Shown: one piece after another, positions 17,640 to 26,493 of the stretch | How the letters are laid out: each line of letters begins with the position of its first letter | Position numbering within the stretch: position 1 is the stretch's first letter | Assembly: GCA_019359415.1 (NCBI GenBank) | Contig: JAHHHH010000001.1 | Span: forward strand, 124,001-188,000 | DNA from: Iphinoe sp. HA4291-MV1 | Lineage (GTDB): Bacteria; Cyanobacteriota; Cyanobacteriia; Cyanobacteriales; Nostocaceae | Direction: 5' to 3' | Length of the DNA: 64,000 nt | Notes under the pieces: generated by a model | Told to the model about the DNA's origin: nothing | Seen by the model: the letters and a program-made list of their open reading frames with translations, nothing else | Databases searched by the model: none | Position numbers and translations under genes: made by a program

Positions 17640-17855
17640 TTACTGGCAAAGAAGTACGCTTAGGTTGCTAGGATCATTCTGATCATTCTGACAGCCCAAT
17701 AAGCTCACCCCGCTATTTCCTCCTACTATTTGAACCAATTCACTATCAGTCAGTTCATTCAAAAAGTCTTCAGAATCAGCAAACAAGTCAGTTCCAGCGA
17801 CTGGGACATCATTTGTAATGTTATTTATGATGTTGTTATTGTGGTCTTTAATCAT
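17640..17855 (-). CDS. Putative lanthipeptide precursor with two Ser-x2-Ser-x3-Cys motifs
   Basis: 71 residues, ATG 17853-17855, preceded by AAGAGGAA ten bases upstream (good ribosome site). The first 46 residues form an acidic, amphipathic leader (LFADSEDFLNELTDSELVQI) closing with VGG, the double-glycine site typical of cyanobacterial RiPP leaders. The 25-residue core after GG contains SGVSLLGC and, eight residues later, SNLSVLLC, each exactly S-x2-S-x3-C, and each followed by Gln. This is the spacing that gives labionin rings in labyrinthopeptins. The core has no other Ser, Thr or Cys, so every reactive residue is used by the two motifs. Neighbours are two APH-like kinases and two HopA1-like proteins. 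No transporter, protease or LanC-like cyclase is in this window. A real precursor is strongly suggested; ring chemistry is inference. Confidence 0.8.
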   Translation of the reverse strand: MIKDHNNNIINNITNDVPVAGTDLFADSEDFLNELTDSELVQIVGGNSGVSLLGCQNDQNDPSNLSVLLCQ

Positions 17856-17890
17856 TTGAGTATTCCTCTTAATGTGTGCTTAGAATAACT

Positions 17891-17896
17891 ATTATA
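17891..17896 (-). promoter_or_regulatory. Possible -10 box (TATAAT) of the precursor gene
   Basis: On the minus strand TATAAT lies 36 bases before the precursor start codon, within a very AT-rich 203-bp gap between HopA1 gene 2 and the precursor. No convincing -35 is visible at 17 bases. The gap suggests the precursor has its own promoter. Confidence 0.4.
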
Positions 17897-18058
17897 AAAT
17901 TTTTTCTACAAAGTATTTCTAACAGTGGTAAATAAATTGTAAATTTTGTGTAAACACTGTTGAGTTTTGACTATTATTAATTGCTGAACACTCAACCGAT
18001 GAAACGAACTATTCACAAATCAAGTAAAATTGCCATATCTCATATGAAATAATTTATG

Positions 18059-19180
18059 TTACAAATTCAACGGCGTATATATGTCAACAGAATTAGCATT
18101 GAGGTAGGAACGCAGCAATTCTACTCCCAAAAGTGAGAATTGCTTGAGGATAGAGGTCATCCGCCCCTCTGGAGAGTTATCAAGCGAGTGCCAAGCTTCC
18201 AACAAACCATTAGCAATAATTTGGCAGCGGTTCATCCCAAAGCTTTCTTGTTCTGCAAATTTGCGGTCTGGTTCCTCTGCTAGACTTAGCCCTGGTGCCA
18301 GAAACTTGGTGAATAAGGGGACATCTGTGTGAAAATGCGCTTTTGTTTGTGCGTAAATACTCTCAAGAACCTGCCGGACGGCTTCATAGTTACTTTTCTC
18401 GAAATAGAGAACTCCTGAGTCATAACGCTTGTAATCACCTGGGTTATATAGCACTTTAAAGGTAAAGGGAATTGAGATATCGTTTAACTCGCGCGTCAGA
18501 CTGTCCATGACTGCTGCTGCACCTTCTGGGCTAAAATTGAAGTAAATTCGCACGATTTCTGGCTCGCGGTTTGAATGACTATAACTCCGTGGTCCTGCAT
18601 TGCTCACTGCCATGTAGAACCCGCTTTGCACAAAATTTCTTGGCATTCGGATAGCCACCAAGTCACCTACAGCGGCAGATTGTTCGGCGAGTTGGAGATG
18701 CTTCTCTGGTTGAACGTGTAAAGTTAAATTATTCTTGGTTACAGCAAAAGTGCCATCACTTTCTTGCCTCACCACAGACCAACCTGGGTCGAAATAGCCA
18801 CTACCCCGATTGCTCGAGTGCAATCGTTCGTAAAATGCTATATCTACTCCGAGGCGGGTGTTATTTTCTAAATCCTGGTGCAGTGGCAAATCAGCTGAAT
18901 CAGCGTCTGGTGCCAGAGTTGCTCGCATAGAGCCATTGTAATAGATACCGTAGAGAAACGAGCGCAGTTGCAAGCCAAAATACTTATTCTGAATATCTGT
19001 AGGCATTCGCTGGAAGCGGGCGACGACCTCATCTGGTAATTCCAAAGGTTTGTAATTTGGATGGCTAATACAGAAGTTGGAGTGGATTTGCACATTGCTG
19101 ACGATATCTTGCAAAGTATCGAGCAGCTGTTGTGAAGCAGAATCTGGCTGTTGAGTTTGAGAAGAATTTTCTAGTTGCAT
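18059..19180 (-). CDS. HopA1-family protein 2 (putative split lanthipeptide lyase)
   Basis: 373 residues, ATG 19178-19180, 22 bases after the stop of kinase 2. Same family as HopA1 protein 1: N-terminal helix with QLLDTLQDIVSNVQIHSNF, ISHPNYKPLELP, YFGLQLRSFLYGIYYNGS, YERLHSSNRGSGYFDPG, IYFNFSPEGAAAVMDSL, PFTFKVLYNPGDYKRYDSG and C-terminal NRCQIIANGLLEAW…LNANSVDIYTPL. Length and order of blocks are conserved between the two copies, which differ mostly by substitutions, so both should fold. Tight spacing with kinase 2 suggests translational coupling and a physical pair. The expected role is removal of phosphate from phospho-Ser in the precursor; that is from knowledge of class V clusters, not shown by this sequence. 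Confidence 0.78.
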   Translation of the reverse strand: MQLENSSQTQQPDSASQQLLDTLQDIVSNVQIHSNFCISHPNYKPLELPDEVVARFQRMPTDIQNKYFGLQLRSFLYGIYYNGSMRATLAPDADSADLPLHQDLENNTRLGVDIAFYERLHSSNRGSGYFDPGWSVVRQESDGTFAVTKNNLTLHVQPEKHLQLAEQSAAVGDLVAIRMPRNFVQSGFYMAVSNAGPRSYSHSNREPEIVRIYFNFSPEGAAAVMDSLTRELNDISIPFTFKVLYNPGDYKRYDSGVLYFEKSNYEAVRQVLESIYAQTKAHFHTDVPLFTKFLAPGLSLAEEPDRKFAEQESFGMNRCQIIANGLLEAWHSLDNSPEGRMTSILKQFSLLGVELLRSYLNANSVDIYTPLNL

Positions 19181-19202
19181 ATAGTTTCGTCGCGATTAAA
19201 CA

Positions 19203-20378
19203 TCAATCTTGTGCAGAAGGTCTGAATTGAGTGAGTTCTGTAACTGCAGTTCCAAAAACAGTCGCCAAGGATTGTTCCGGGCGACATAACAAACTCTTGG
19301 CAACCTGAAGCATGCAAATCCCTTTATTGCCAAAGGATTTTTGGTACTGAATCATTGCCTGAATCTGTTGAATTAATGCCAACCCCGTAAATTGCACGAC
19401 TCGCAGCAAAAAATTGGGACGATGCTCTAAAATCTCCGGGAAGTTATTGAAATAAGCGCTAGTCAGAGCAGCAATAGAAGGTTGAAGCTGTTCTAGGGGT
19501 GTCATAGCCAGACGCAGAGATTCTTCGATAGTCAGTGATTTACTGATAACTAAGCTACTCAGCCAGATTTGCAGGTAGCTGGCAATGAGCGTTCCCAAAT
19601 CAAAGGCAGGATCTCCCCAACAAGAGCGCTCCCAATCAATCAGCCGTATGATATTGGGACTTTGTTGTTCCCATTCTTGCTCCCAATTGTTGTGTAGGAG
19701 AATGTTGTTGAGTTTGAGGTCATTGTGAGTCAGGCAACAGGGTTGGAAAACATCGGCAAGCTCTCTCATTGCTTGACCTAAGCTTTCGTATCGCTGATAC
19801 AGCTTAAAGAATTTCAGCCCATCTGCAGGCACTATACCAAAAATTTCTGGTCCTATCCGTTCTATACTACGAATCCAGTTAGGCACATGAGCAGGGCTGA
19901 GATTATTAGGTTTTGCCGAGAAGAATTTCTGATAGTCTTGGCGGTTGAAAGTGGCTCGATGGATGGTAGCGAGGACGGTAGCGATCGCCTCGACGATTTG
20001 AGTTGGGAAAACATTCTCCTTGCCGTAGAAATCTGCTAAATCCCGATAGTCATCCAAGTAGCTGAAAACAATAATGGAATGCTCAGCCTCAAAATGAAGC
20101 ACCTCCGGCATCCAAGGTCGAAAATAGCTCAGTTCTGGGAATGTTTGTAAAAACTCTTGAATTCGCCATTCACTCAAAAACTCGCCCGCTGTTTTGCCTT
20201 CTTGATTGTGTCGTTCTTGCTTAATCAGTAGTTGACGACTGTCTGGTAAAGTCAGTAATAAGTTAAAGTTTTTTGCTCTTATCGGCTCAACCTGATACAG
20301 AGCTTCCTCCAACTGAGTACAGAGTCTCTGCTCAACTAAGTAGTTGAAAATATTTTTATCACTTAATACAAATGTCAT
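19203..20378 (-). CDS. APH-like kinase 2, catalytic residues intact (split lanthipeptide system)
   Basis: 391 residues, ATG 20376-20378. APH-type fold: SRQLLIKQERHNQEG (ATP lysine), EVLHFEAEHSIIVFSYL, catalytic loop CCLTHNDLKLNNILLHNN with the H-x-D-x4-N pattern complete, and IRLIDWERSCWGDPAFDLGTLI with the metal-binding Asp. The C-terminal lobe ends FLLRVVQFTGLALIQQIQ, as in kinase 1. Compared with kinase 1, this copy keeps all residues needed for phosphotransfer, so it should be the working kinase. It is the first gene of the minus-strand series kinase 2, HopA1 2, precursor, kinase 1, HopA1 1. Aminoglycoside resistance is an unlikely role given the neighbours. Confidence 0.8.
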   Translation of the reverse strand: MTFVLSDKNIFNYLVEQRLCTQLEEALYQVEPIRAKNFNLLLTLPDSRQLLIKQERHNQEGKTAGEFLSEWRIQEFLQTFPELSYFRPWMPEVLHFEAEHSIIVFSYLDDYRDLADFYGKENVFPTQIVEAIATVLATIHRATFNRQDYQKFFSAKPNNLSPAHVPNWIRSIERIGPEIFGIVPADGLKFFKLYQRYESLGQAMRELADVFQPCCLTHNDLKLNNILLHNNWEQEWEQQSPNIIRLIDWERSCWGDPAFDLGTLIASYLQIWLSSLVISKSLTIEESLRLAMTPLEQLQPSIAALTSAYFNNFPEILEHRPNFLLRVVQFTGLALIQQIQAMIQYQKSFGNKGICMLQVAKSLLCRPEQSLATVFGTAVTELTQFRPSAQD

Positions 20379-20778
20379 AAACTATCGTCATTCTATGTAT
20401 TTATCCTGCTGGCTTTGAGAAATTGCCCAACTTCTCCTCTTACACAACTGGATTTATGGACTGTCTTACAGCGTATCATTTTGTACGTAAATCCGTCTTC
20501 CTGTTAAGAGTTCCCTAAAAATTCGTAGTGTGATACTTGAGGGTGCAGAAAGTGAATTATATGCCAGTCGAATAAGTGTCTACTTTAGAGAGAAGAGTTC
20601 CGGGTCAAAAAAAATATTCCTGTAAATATAAAGCTTTTATTTATACATAACTAAACACTTGATATATTCTGCATTTAGAGTGACAAATAAGGAAATTTTT
20701 TCTAAATTATCTGGAACATTTTAGTTAGTTTTTCGACATGAGATCTAAAATCAATACCTACAAGATTTGGTAAAGATT
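20379..20778. other. AT-rich intergenic region between divergent genes
   Basis: 400 bp between kinase 2 and an exported protein, divergently transcribed, so promoters for both are expected here. It includes one copy of the dispersed word CTGTTAAGAGTTCCCT (20501-20516). I see no ORF, RNA gene or clear operator. Confidence 0.5.
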
Positions 20779-21324
20779 ATGAAACGGTTTCTTAAGTCTT
20801 TTGTGACAATTTCTGCATTGTCTTCTGTTGTCGTTGCTCCTATTCTTCTCTCATCTAGTGAAGCTTCTGCTTTTCCTCGACCAACAAAAAACGGCACTGA
20901 TGCTAGCTATATTGGTGCTGGTACTTCTGTTGGTGTAACCAATGGCGGACAAAGTGGTGATGCAGCGACATTTGGCGGAAATGCTACAGGTCGCTTGAAG
21001 TTGGGAGATACTCCTTTGTCTGCACGTGGTACAGTCACCTTTGGTGATCAGACAAGTGCTATCATTCCACACGTCTCTGCAGATGTGGGAATTGCTAAGA
21101 ATACCAATGCTTACGTGGGTGTTGGTTACCAGTTTGTCGAGTCTAATGGTAAACCAACTCCAACTGGTAACAAAGACGGAGTTGCTGTCGTCGCTGGGGT
21201 AGAATCTGAAGTTGCTAAAAACTTCCTCATCTATAGCAACGCAACGGTAGGAGTCAATGCTTACAAAAATAGCCCAGCTTCTGCTGTCGGTATCAATAGT
21301 GGTGTTGGCTTTCGTTTTAAGTAA
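20779..21324 (+). CDS. Small exported beta-strand-rich protein
   Basis: I use ATG 20779 (MKRFLKSFVTISAL…), the first residues of a clear signal peptide; a TTG 12 bases upstream is unlikely. 181 residues. Signal peptide to about residue 29 (cleavage near SEASA-F). The mature part is Gly/Ser/Thr/Val-rich with alternating pattern, e.g. GTSVGVTNG, LSARGTVTFGD, HVSADVGIAKNTNAYVGVGYQF, and ends SGVGFRFK, the C-terminal aromatic and alternating strand typical of small outer-membrane beta-barrels. I infer an outer membrane protein of about eight strands; function unknown. Single gene followed by two hairpins, the second a good terminator. Confidence 0.75.
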   Translation: MKRFLKSFVTISALSSVVVAPILLSSSEASAFPRPTKNGTDASYIGAGTSVGVTNGGQSGDAATFGGNATGRLKLGDTPLSARGTVTFGDQTSAIIPHVSADVGIAKNTNAYVGVGYQFVESNGKPTPTGNKDGVAVVAGVESEVAKNFLIYSNATVGVNAYKNSPASAVGINSGVGFRFK

Positions 21325-21356
21325 AGCTGTAGTTCATGTCGGGTGAACATACAGCT
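21325..21356 (+). other. Imperfect hairpin after the exported protein gene
   Basis: AGCTGTAGTTCA and TGAACATACAGCT pair with a single bulge directly after the stop codon, without a T-tract. Perhaps a 3' stabiliser. Confidence 0.4.
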
Positions 21357-21475
21357 GAACTTAGTGCTCGTAAGAGCCATGTTGTCTTGAATTCATGAAT
21401 TATAGACGAATCGTTTGCCTATTTTAAAGTGGCAAATGATAATTTATAACTCATAACTATAGTATAAGTAATATT

Positions 21476-21520
21476 GCTGGGTTTATCTAAGTGTTGCATC
21501 ATTGAAAAACCCAGCTTTTT
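21476..21520 (+). terminator. Intrinsic terminator
   Basis: GCTGGGTTT (21476-21484) and AAACCCAGC (21507-21515) form a 9-bp stem followed by TTTTT. It ends the unit of the exported protein, 150 bp downstream, and separates it from sulfite reductase. Confidence 0.7.
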
Positions 21521-21651
21521 GCCGTGTTAAAATTATAAAATTGCTCTTAATTCCGACCGGATTATCGGTAATAAATAAGCCGATAGGGTGCTTCTAAGTA
21601 CATGCTTCGGCACATTGAGATGATTTCTTGAAAAAACTTTGTACCACTCCA

Positions 21652-23682
21652 ATGGTTAAATCTGCTCCTCCCGTAACGACAAGCCGTAAGCCTTCCAAAG
21701 TAGAAGCAATCAAGGAACGCAGCAATTCTTTGCGTGAACCTGTTGCAACTGAAATACTTCAGGATACAACCCACTTTAGTGAAGATGCTATACAAATACT
21801 AAAGTTTCATGGCTCTTACCAGCAAGATAACCGTGATAATCGGGTTAAGGGACAGGAAAAAGACTACCAGTTCATGCTGCGGACAAAAAATCCGGGTGGA
21901 TTTGTCCCACCACAGTTGTATCTGACTTTAGACAAGCTGGCAAATGAATATGGTAACCATACCTTACGAGCAACCACCCGTCAAGGTTTTCAATTACACG
22001 GCATTTTAAAGAAAAATCTTAAGACAACAATTGCTGCCATTATCAATAATGTGGGTTCAACGCTGGGAGCTTGCGGTGACTTGAACCGCAACGTCATGGC
22101 ACCTCCAGCGCCTTTCAAAAATAAACCTGAGTATCAGTATGCCTGGGAATACGCTGATAATATTGCCGGCTTGCTGACGCCCCAAACAGGTGCTTACTAT
22201 GAAATTTGGCTAGATGGGGAAATGGCAATGAGCGCCGAAGAAAATCCACAGGTGAAGGCGGCGCGAGAGAAAAATGGCACTGGAACAATCTTCCATGACA
22301 AGGAAGAACCCCTCTACGGCACTTATTATATGCCGCGCAAGTTCAAAGTTTGTGTAACGGTTCCAGGAGATAATTCGATTGATTTGTATAGCCAAGACCT
22401 CACTTTGGTAGTCATAACTAATGACAAGGGAGAGTTAGAGGGATTTAACATCTTTGCTGGCGGAGGCTTAGGACGAACGCACAATAAAGAAGAAACCTTT
22501 GCCAGACTGGCTGATCCAATTTGCTATGTAGATAAAGATGACGTTTACGATATCGTCAAAGCGATTGTTGCAACTCAAAGAGATTATGGCGATCGCACAG
22601 ACCGCCGTCATGCTAGATTAAAATATCTCATCAACGATTGGGGCGTTGACAAGTTCCAGTCGATGGTCGAGGAATACTTTGGCAAATCACTCGCACCTTT
22701 CAAGCCATTGCCCGAGTTTAAATATGATGACTTCCTTGGCTGGAATGAACAAGGCGATGGTAAGCTATTCTTGGGTATTTCTATCGATAACGGTCGAATC
22801 AAGGATGAAGGCAACTTCCAGCTCAAAACCGCTTTGCGCGAACTTGTCGAGCAGTTTAACTTGCCTATCCGCCTGACACCTCACCAAAACGTCATTCTCT
22901 ACGATATTGAACCAAAAAACAAACAAGCTATTCAAAAAATTCTCAACCGTAACGGTGTCGTCTTTGAACCAGAGAAAATCGACCCCCTTGTACGGTATGC
23001 AATGGCTTGCCCAGCTTTGCCTACTTGCGGTTTGGCAATCACCGAATCGGAACGAGCAATACCAGGAATTTTAGAGCGAATTCGCACCCTTTTGGATCAA
23101 GTCGGTTTACACAATGAGCATTTCGTGGTAAGAATGACAGGTTGCCCGAACGGCTGCGCTCGTCCTTACATGGCAGAACTCGGCTTTGTGGGTAGCGCTC
23201 CGGAATCTTATCAAGTTTGGCTGGGAGGTTCGCCAAATCAAACACGGCTGGCGTTACCTTATATGGAGCGGCTGCACGATAATGACATAGAAACCCAGCT
23301 AGAACCGATTTTTGTCTACTTCAAGCAACAGCGCCAACCTGGAGAACAATTCGGTGATTTTTGCGATCGCGTTGGTTTTGATGCCATCCGCGAGTTCGCC
23401 GCCAAGTACGAATCTCAAACTGTTGCTCCGCCAGAAGTCACAGATGATGCTGATGGTTTAGTCGAGACAATGGCAGATTCTATCACAGCACCAATTACAG
23501 AAGAGAGTGATCATCAAGAAGTAGCAATTGCTAACACGACGACTGCGACAAGCAAAACACGCCATCGTGTCACTCTCCAGGATGAAGTTTACAGTAAACT
23601 GAAGGAAATCTCCCAGCGTCAAGGCAAGCCGATGACTTATTTGGTAAACGAGGCGCTTCTGGATTACTTGAAGAATCTGTAA
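21652..23682 (+). CDS. sir: Ferredoxin-sulfite reductase with C-terminal ribbon-helix-helix-like tail
   Basis: Start taken at ATG 21652 ([24 protein letters not shown]); TTG 21628 would add eight residues. 676 residues. Reduces sulfite to sulfide with electrons from ferredoxin. Visible motifs: [12 protein letters not shown], the siroheme/[4Fe-4S] cysteines in [15 protein letters not shown] and [21 protein letters not shown]. Residues up to about 580 are the normal reductase. Then follows a 50-residue acidic/Thr linker and a basic end [40 protein letters not shown], which has the strand-helix-helix pattern of a CopG/RHH DNA-binding domain. Such an extension is not part of the catalytic enzyme. 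Monocistronic here, with a repeat-rich downstream region. Confidence 0.93.
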   Translation: MVKSAPPVTTSRKPSKVEAIKERSNSLREPVATEILQDTTHFSEDAIQILKFHGSYQQDNRDNRVKGQEKDYQFMLRTKNPGGFVPPQLYLTLDKLANEYGNHTLRATTRQGFQLHGILKKNLKTTIAAIINNVGSTLGACGDLNRNVMAPPAPFKNKPEYQYAWEYADNIAGLLTPQTGAYYEIWLDGEMAMSAEENPQVKAAREKNGTGTIFHDKEEPLYGTYYMPRKFKVCVTVPGDNSIDLYSQDLTLVVITNDKGELEGFNIFAGGGLGRTHNKEETFARLADPICYVDKDDVYDIVKAIVATQRDYGDRTDRRHARLKYLINDWGVDKFQSMVEEYFGKSLAPFKPLPEFKYDDFLGWNEQGDGKLFLGISIDNGRIKDEGNFQLKTALRELVEQFNLPIRLTPHQNVILYDIEPKNKQAIQKILNRNGVVFEPEKIDPLVRYAMACPALPTCGLAITESERAIPGILERIRTLLDQVGLHNEHFVVRMTGCPNGCARPYMAELGFVGSAPESYQVWLGGSPNQTRLALPYMERLHDNDIETQLEPIFVYFKQQRQPGEQFGDFCDRVGFDAIREFAAKYESQTVAPPEVTDDADGLVETMADSITAPITEESDHQEVAIANTTTATSKTRHRVTLQDEVYSKLKEISQRQGKPMTYLVNEALLDYLKNL

Positions 23683-23796
23683 GCACCACAAGGTAGGGGC
23701 ACAGCATGCTGTATCCCTACAAAGAAACCTGTATTGCTTAATTGAAAACGGCTATATCCTTGGTCATTGCTCACAAAGACACTAGCCGTGATATTT

Positions 23797-24158
23797 GTAG
23801 GACTTACGCAACGAAGATACAAGACACTACATCATGTTAGGAGCATGCCAAATGTGTAAATTTATTTTATTGTGTAGTGCGAGCATCTTGCTCGCTTCGG
23901 TAATAAAGTAAGGAGTAAGATGCTCGCACTACCATCTTTTTTACAAAATTGGGATGCTCCCCATCATGTTTGCGTTTTAAGAAGATGCACTTAATGATTT
24001 ATGAAGCGTAGCCGTTAGGCTATAGAGTTAACCGAAAACTGGTATGAAGTTCCAAGAAATTTGTCTCTTCACGTGGCTTGCAACTTCATACTGAAACATC
24101 TAAAACAGAAATTGGGATTGATGCACATTGATAGCTTTATCTCAAGCGTAAGTCCTAC
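23797..24158. mobile_element. MITE-like element with 13-bp terminal inverted repeats
   Basis: GTAGGACTTACGC (23797-23809) and GCGTAAGTCCTAC (24146-24158) are perfect inverted ends 362 bp apart. Such ends are familiar from small non-autonomous transposable elements of Nostocales. Inside is a large hairpin, TAGTGCGAGCATCTTGCTC (23875-23893) with GAGTAAGATGCTCGCACTA (23913-23931), one mismatch in 19 bp. No ORF inside. Its right end contributes the stop codon of the neighbouring pentapeptide gene. Confidence 0.7.
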
Positions 24159-24757
24159 TTGTTTGAGAATAGTGTTTCGTTTACATTAGCACCACTCAGC
24201 TTAGCACCACTCAGCTTGGCACCTCTGAGATCGGCACCTCTAAGATCGGCACTATTCAAGTCTGCATCACTCAAGTGGGCATATTTTAAATCAGCACCTC
24301 TTAGGTTGACACTACTCAGATTGGCACCATTCAGGTTGACCATAATCAGGTTGGCATCACTCAAATTGGCATCTGTTAGGTCCGCACCACTCAGATTAGC
24401 ACCATTGAGATTAGTATCACTTAAGTTTGCACCATTGAGATCGGCATGATTTAGGTAAGCACCAATCAGGTTCGCACTATTGAGGTCGGCATCTGTTAGG
24501 TTCGCACCACTTAGGTTCGCACCATTGAGATCGGCATCTGTTAGGTTCGCACCACTTAGGTTCGCACCACTTAGGTCGGTATCACTTAGGTCAGCACCAG
24601 TGAGGTCAGTACCACTTAAATCTGCAAGAGTCAGATTTCGACCTTTAGCTCCATAATTAATAATTTCTTGGACGAGATGAAATTTCTCATTGAATTTCAT
24701 GTTGTCCTTTAAATCTGAAGTTGCGCGAGTCACAAAGGGAACAGTTTTTACGGGCAT
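24155..24757 (-). CDS. Pentapeptide repeat protein A
   Basis: I choose ATG 24755-24757 (MPVKTVPFVTRATSDLKD) because AGAGGT lies six bases upstream; the open frame extends nine residues further. 200 residues. A 45-residue head with NMKFNEKFHLVQEIINYGAKGRNL is followed by about 28 pentapeptides of type A(D/N)LSG (LSGANLTDADLNGANLSG…), predicted to form a right-handed quadrilateral beta-helix. Soluble, no signal peptide. Role unknown; such proteins are very numerous in cyanobacteria. Paralogous to pentapeptide protein B 1.3 kb away. It ends NETLFSNK where B stops after NETLF; the extra residues and TAG come from a base change plus the edge of the MITE-like element. Confidence 0.88.
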   Translation of the reverse strand: MPVKTVPFVTRATSDLKDNMKFNEKFHLVQEIINYGAKGRNLTLADLSGTDLTGADLSDTDLSGANLSGANLTDADLNGANLSGANLTDADLNSANLIGAYLNHADLNGANLSDTNLNGANLSGADLTDANLSDANLIMVNLNGANLSSVNLRGADLKYAHLSDADLNSADLRGADLRGAKLSGAKLSGANVNETLFSNK

Positions 24758-25155
24758 AAATACCTCTACAAACAGATTGATCAAAAGTTGATCAGGTGCA
24801 TTTAACTCTACAGAGCTGATGCACTCATCATCATGACTCTAATTATATAACTATAATTTCCTCCTTAGGATAGATGTTGTCACAAAATTATACATTATTT
24901 TTCTTTTAAAGAAGTATAAATACTGTTAGCCATATCTGAGGAAAGTGGGCAGTAGCCACCCTTTCTTAAGGCTCCGCCACGCCAAAGACGTTAATCTAAG
25001 CTCCTGAGCAGGAAGCACGCTCTGCTCAGAATGACATCTTTCAGATTGCAATTTGGTATAAAATCTAAAACTCAAATGTCACAACTGCAACGAATCGCAA
25101 TAGCACCATCCAATGATAATAGGAGCAAATATTACTCACATCCCAGCAACAAAAT

Positions 25156-25240
25156 TTGGATTACTTGAAGAATCTGTAGCACGACAAGGTAAGGGACTTC
25201 CAAGAAATAAATTATCCCAGCATGCTGTGTTTCTACAAAA
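25156..25240 (+). pseudogene. Duplicated 3' end of sir
   Basis: TTGGATTACTTGAAGAATCTG followed by TAGCACGACAAGGTA (25157-25192) matches the end of sir and its downstream bases (GGATTACTTGAAGAATCTGT, then AAGCACCACAAGGTA at 23661-23695); the later words CAGCATGCTGT and TCTACAAA also correspond. So the last codons LDYLKNL plus stop and flank are present twice. See the duplication finding. Confidence 0.7.
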
Positions 25241-25390
25241 CCTGAGTTCGGGATAAGGAAAGGGACAGGTATTAAGCTGAAATTAAAGAGGGAACTCTTA
25301 ACAGGCAACAGGCAACAGACTGTTTCAAATGGGGATTTAGACCCCACTTGAAACGTACCACTTATAGAAATCGGGGTCTCCGGCTCCCAG

Positions 25391-25440
25391 AGGGAATAGG
25401 GAACAGGAAAACTGTTAAGAGTTCCCTGTTCCCTATTCCT
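25391..25440. repeat. Inverted repeat of the GGGAACAG / GTTAAGAGTTCCCTG family
   Basis: AGGGAATAGGGAACAG and CTGTTCCCTATTCCT enclose ACTGTTAAGAGTTCC. The word CTGTTAAGAGTTCCCT is also seen at 20501, 25288 (reverse) and twice near 29203-29230, so this is a dispersed repeat family. Confidence 0.65.
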
Positions 25441-25499
25441 TTCTTCGATAACATCACTTCAGCAACCTACCCTATGTTTAGTTTAGATGCCTACGTGTT

Positions 25500-26060
25500 T
25501 CAGAATAGTGTTTCGTTTACATTAGCACCGCTCAGCTTAGATCCTCTAAAATCAGCACCTCTGAGATCGGCACTATTCAAGTCTGCATTACTCAGATGGG
25601 CATATTTTAAATCAGCATCTCTTAAGTTGACACTACTTAGATTAGCACCACTCAAGTTGGACATAATGAGGTTTGCACCACTCAGATTTGCACCACTCAG
25701 ATTTGCACCTCTGAGATCGGCACCATTGAGATTGGTATCACTTAAGTTTGCACTATTCAGGTTGGTATCACTTAGGTAAGCACCAATTAGGTCAGCACCG
25801 CTCAAGTTTGCACCACTCAGGTCAGCACCGCTCAGGTCTGCACCACTCAGGTCAGTACCACTCAGGTTTGCACTACTCAGGTTTGCACTACTCAGGTCAG
25901 TACCACTCAGGTTTGCACCACTTAAATCTGCAAGAGCCAAATTTCGACCTTTAGCTCCGTAAGTGATAATGTCTTGGACTAGATGAAATTTGTGATCAAA
26001 TATCATGTTATCTCCCAAATCTGAACTTTCGCTAGTCACAGAATAGACATCAATAGTCAT
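25500..26060 (-). CDS. Pentapeptide repeat protein B
   Basis: Start ATG 26058-26060 (MTIDVYSVTSESSDLGDN) with CGGAGG eight bases upstream; the frame is open further but that part does not match the paralog. 186 residues. Head NMIFDHKFHLVQDIITYGAKGRNLALADL is closely similar to protein A, then about 27 A(D/N)LSG pentapeptides ending KLSGANVNETLF. Predicted beta-helix, soluble. Paralogous to protein A with the same orientation. Function unknown. Confidence 0.88.
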   Translation of the reverse strand: MTIDVYSVTSESSDLGDNMIFDHKFHLVQDIITYGAKGRNLALADLSGANLSGTDLSSANLSSANLSGTDLSGADLSGADLSGANLSGADLIGAYLSDTNLNSANLSDTNLNGADLRGANLSGANLSGANLIMSNLSGANLSSVNLRDADLKYAHLSNADLNSADLRGADFRGSKLSGANVNETLF

Positions 26061-26493
26061 AGTCAATACCTCCGGGAACACAGAACAAAAAGTTGACCAA
26101 GTGCATTTACCTGAAAATAGCTGTAACTTACAGAGCTTATGCACTTATAACGCTGTTTCAAATAGAAAACAGTATTTTCTATATTTACTACCTAAGATAG
26201 ATGATTAAGTTATATTTTTGTAGGTTCTAGTCAATCAACCTATCTTGAAAGTCTACTTCATAGTGTTGTCTGCGGTTCCAAATATCTCTAAACCGGATTT
26301 TTGCAAGAATTCGAATAATGGCGACATAGTTTCTACAAGAATGTTACAGTTAACTGCTGCGTAACAAGAGACATAAACAATTATGTAAATTTTTCAGATT
26401 TTTCCGGTTGTAGCTCGGAGTTCTCTTTAAAGGTTTGTAGTTTTACGATTTGTGTCACTTATTGGCAGACAACCAAATCAAACTCTGAATCAG
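26061..26493. other. Intergenic region, nothing recognised
   Basis: 433 bp, AT-rich, divergent promoters expected for the pentapeptide gene and the protease. I see no ORF, repeat or RNA signature. Confidence 0.4.

Noticed and set aside
16370-20378. Aminoglycoside resistance by the APH-like genes
   Set aside because: APH fold is shared by many kinases; two copies paired with HopA1-like genes argue against antibiotic resistance.
24159-25779. Plus-strand frames opposite the pentapeptide genes (SLAPLSLAPL and similar)
   Set aside because: Antisense of the 15-bp pentapeptide-coding period.
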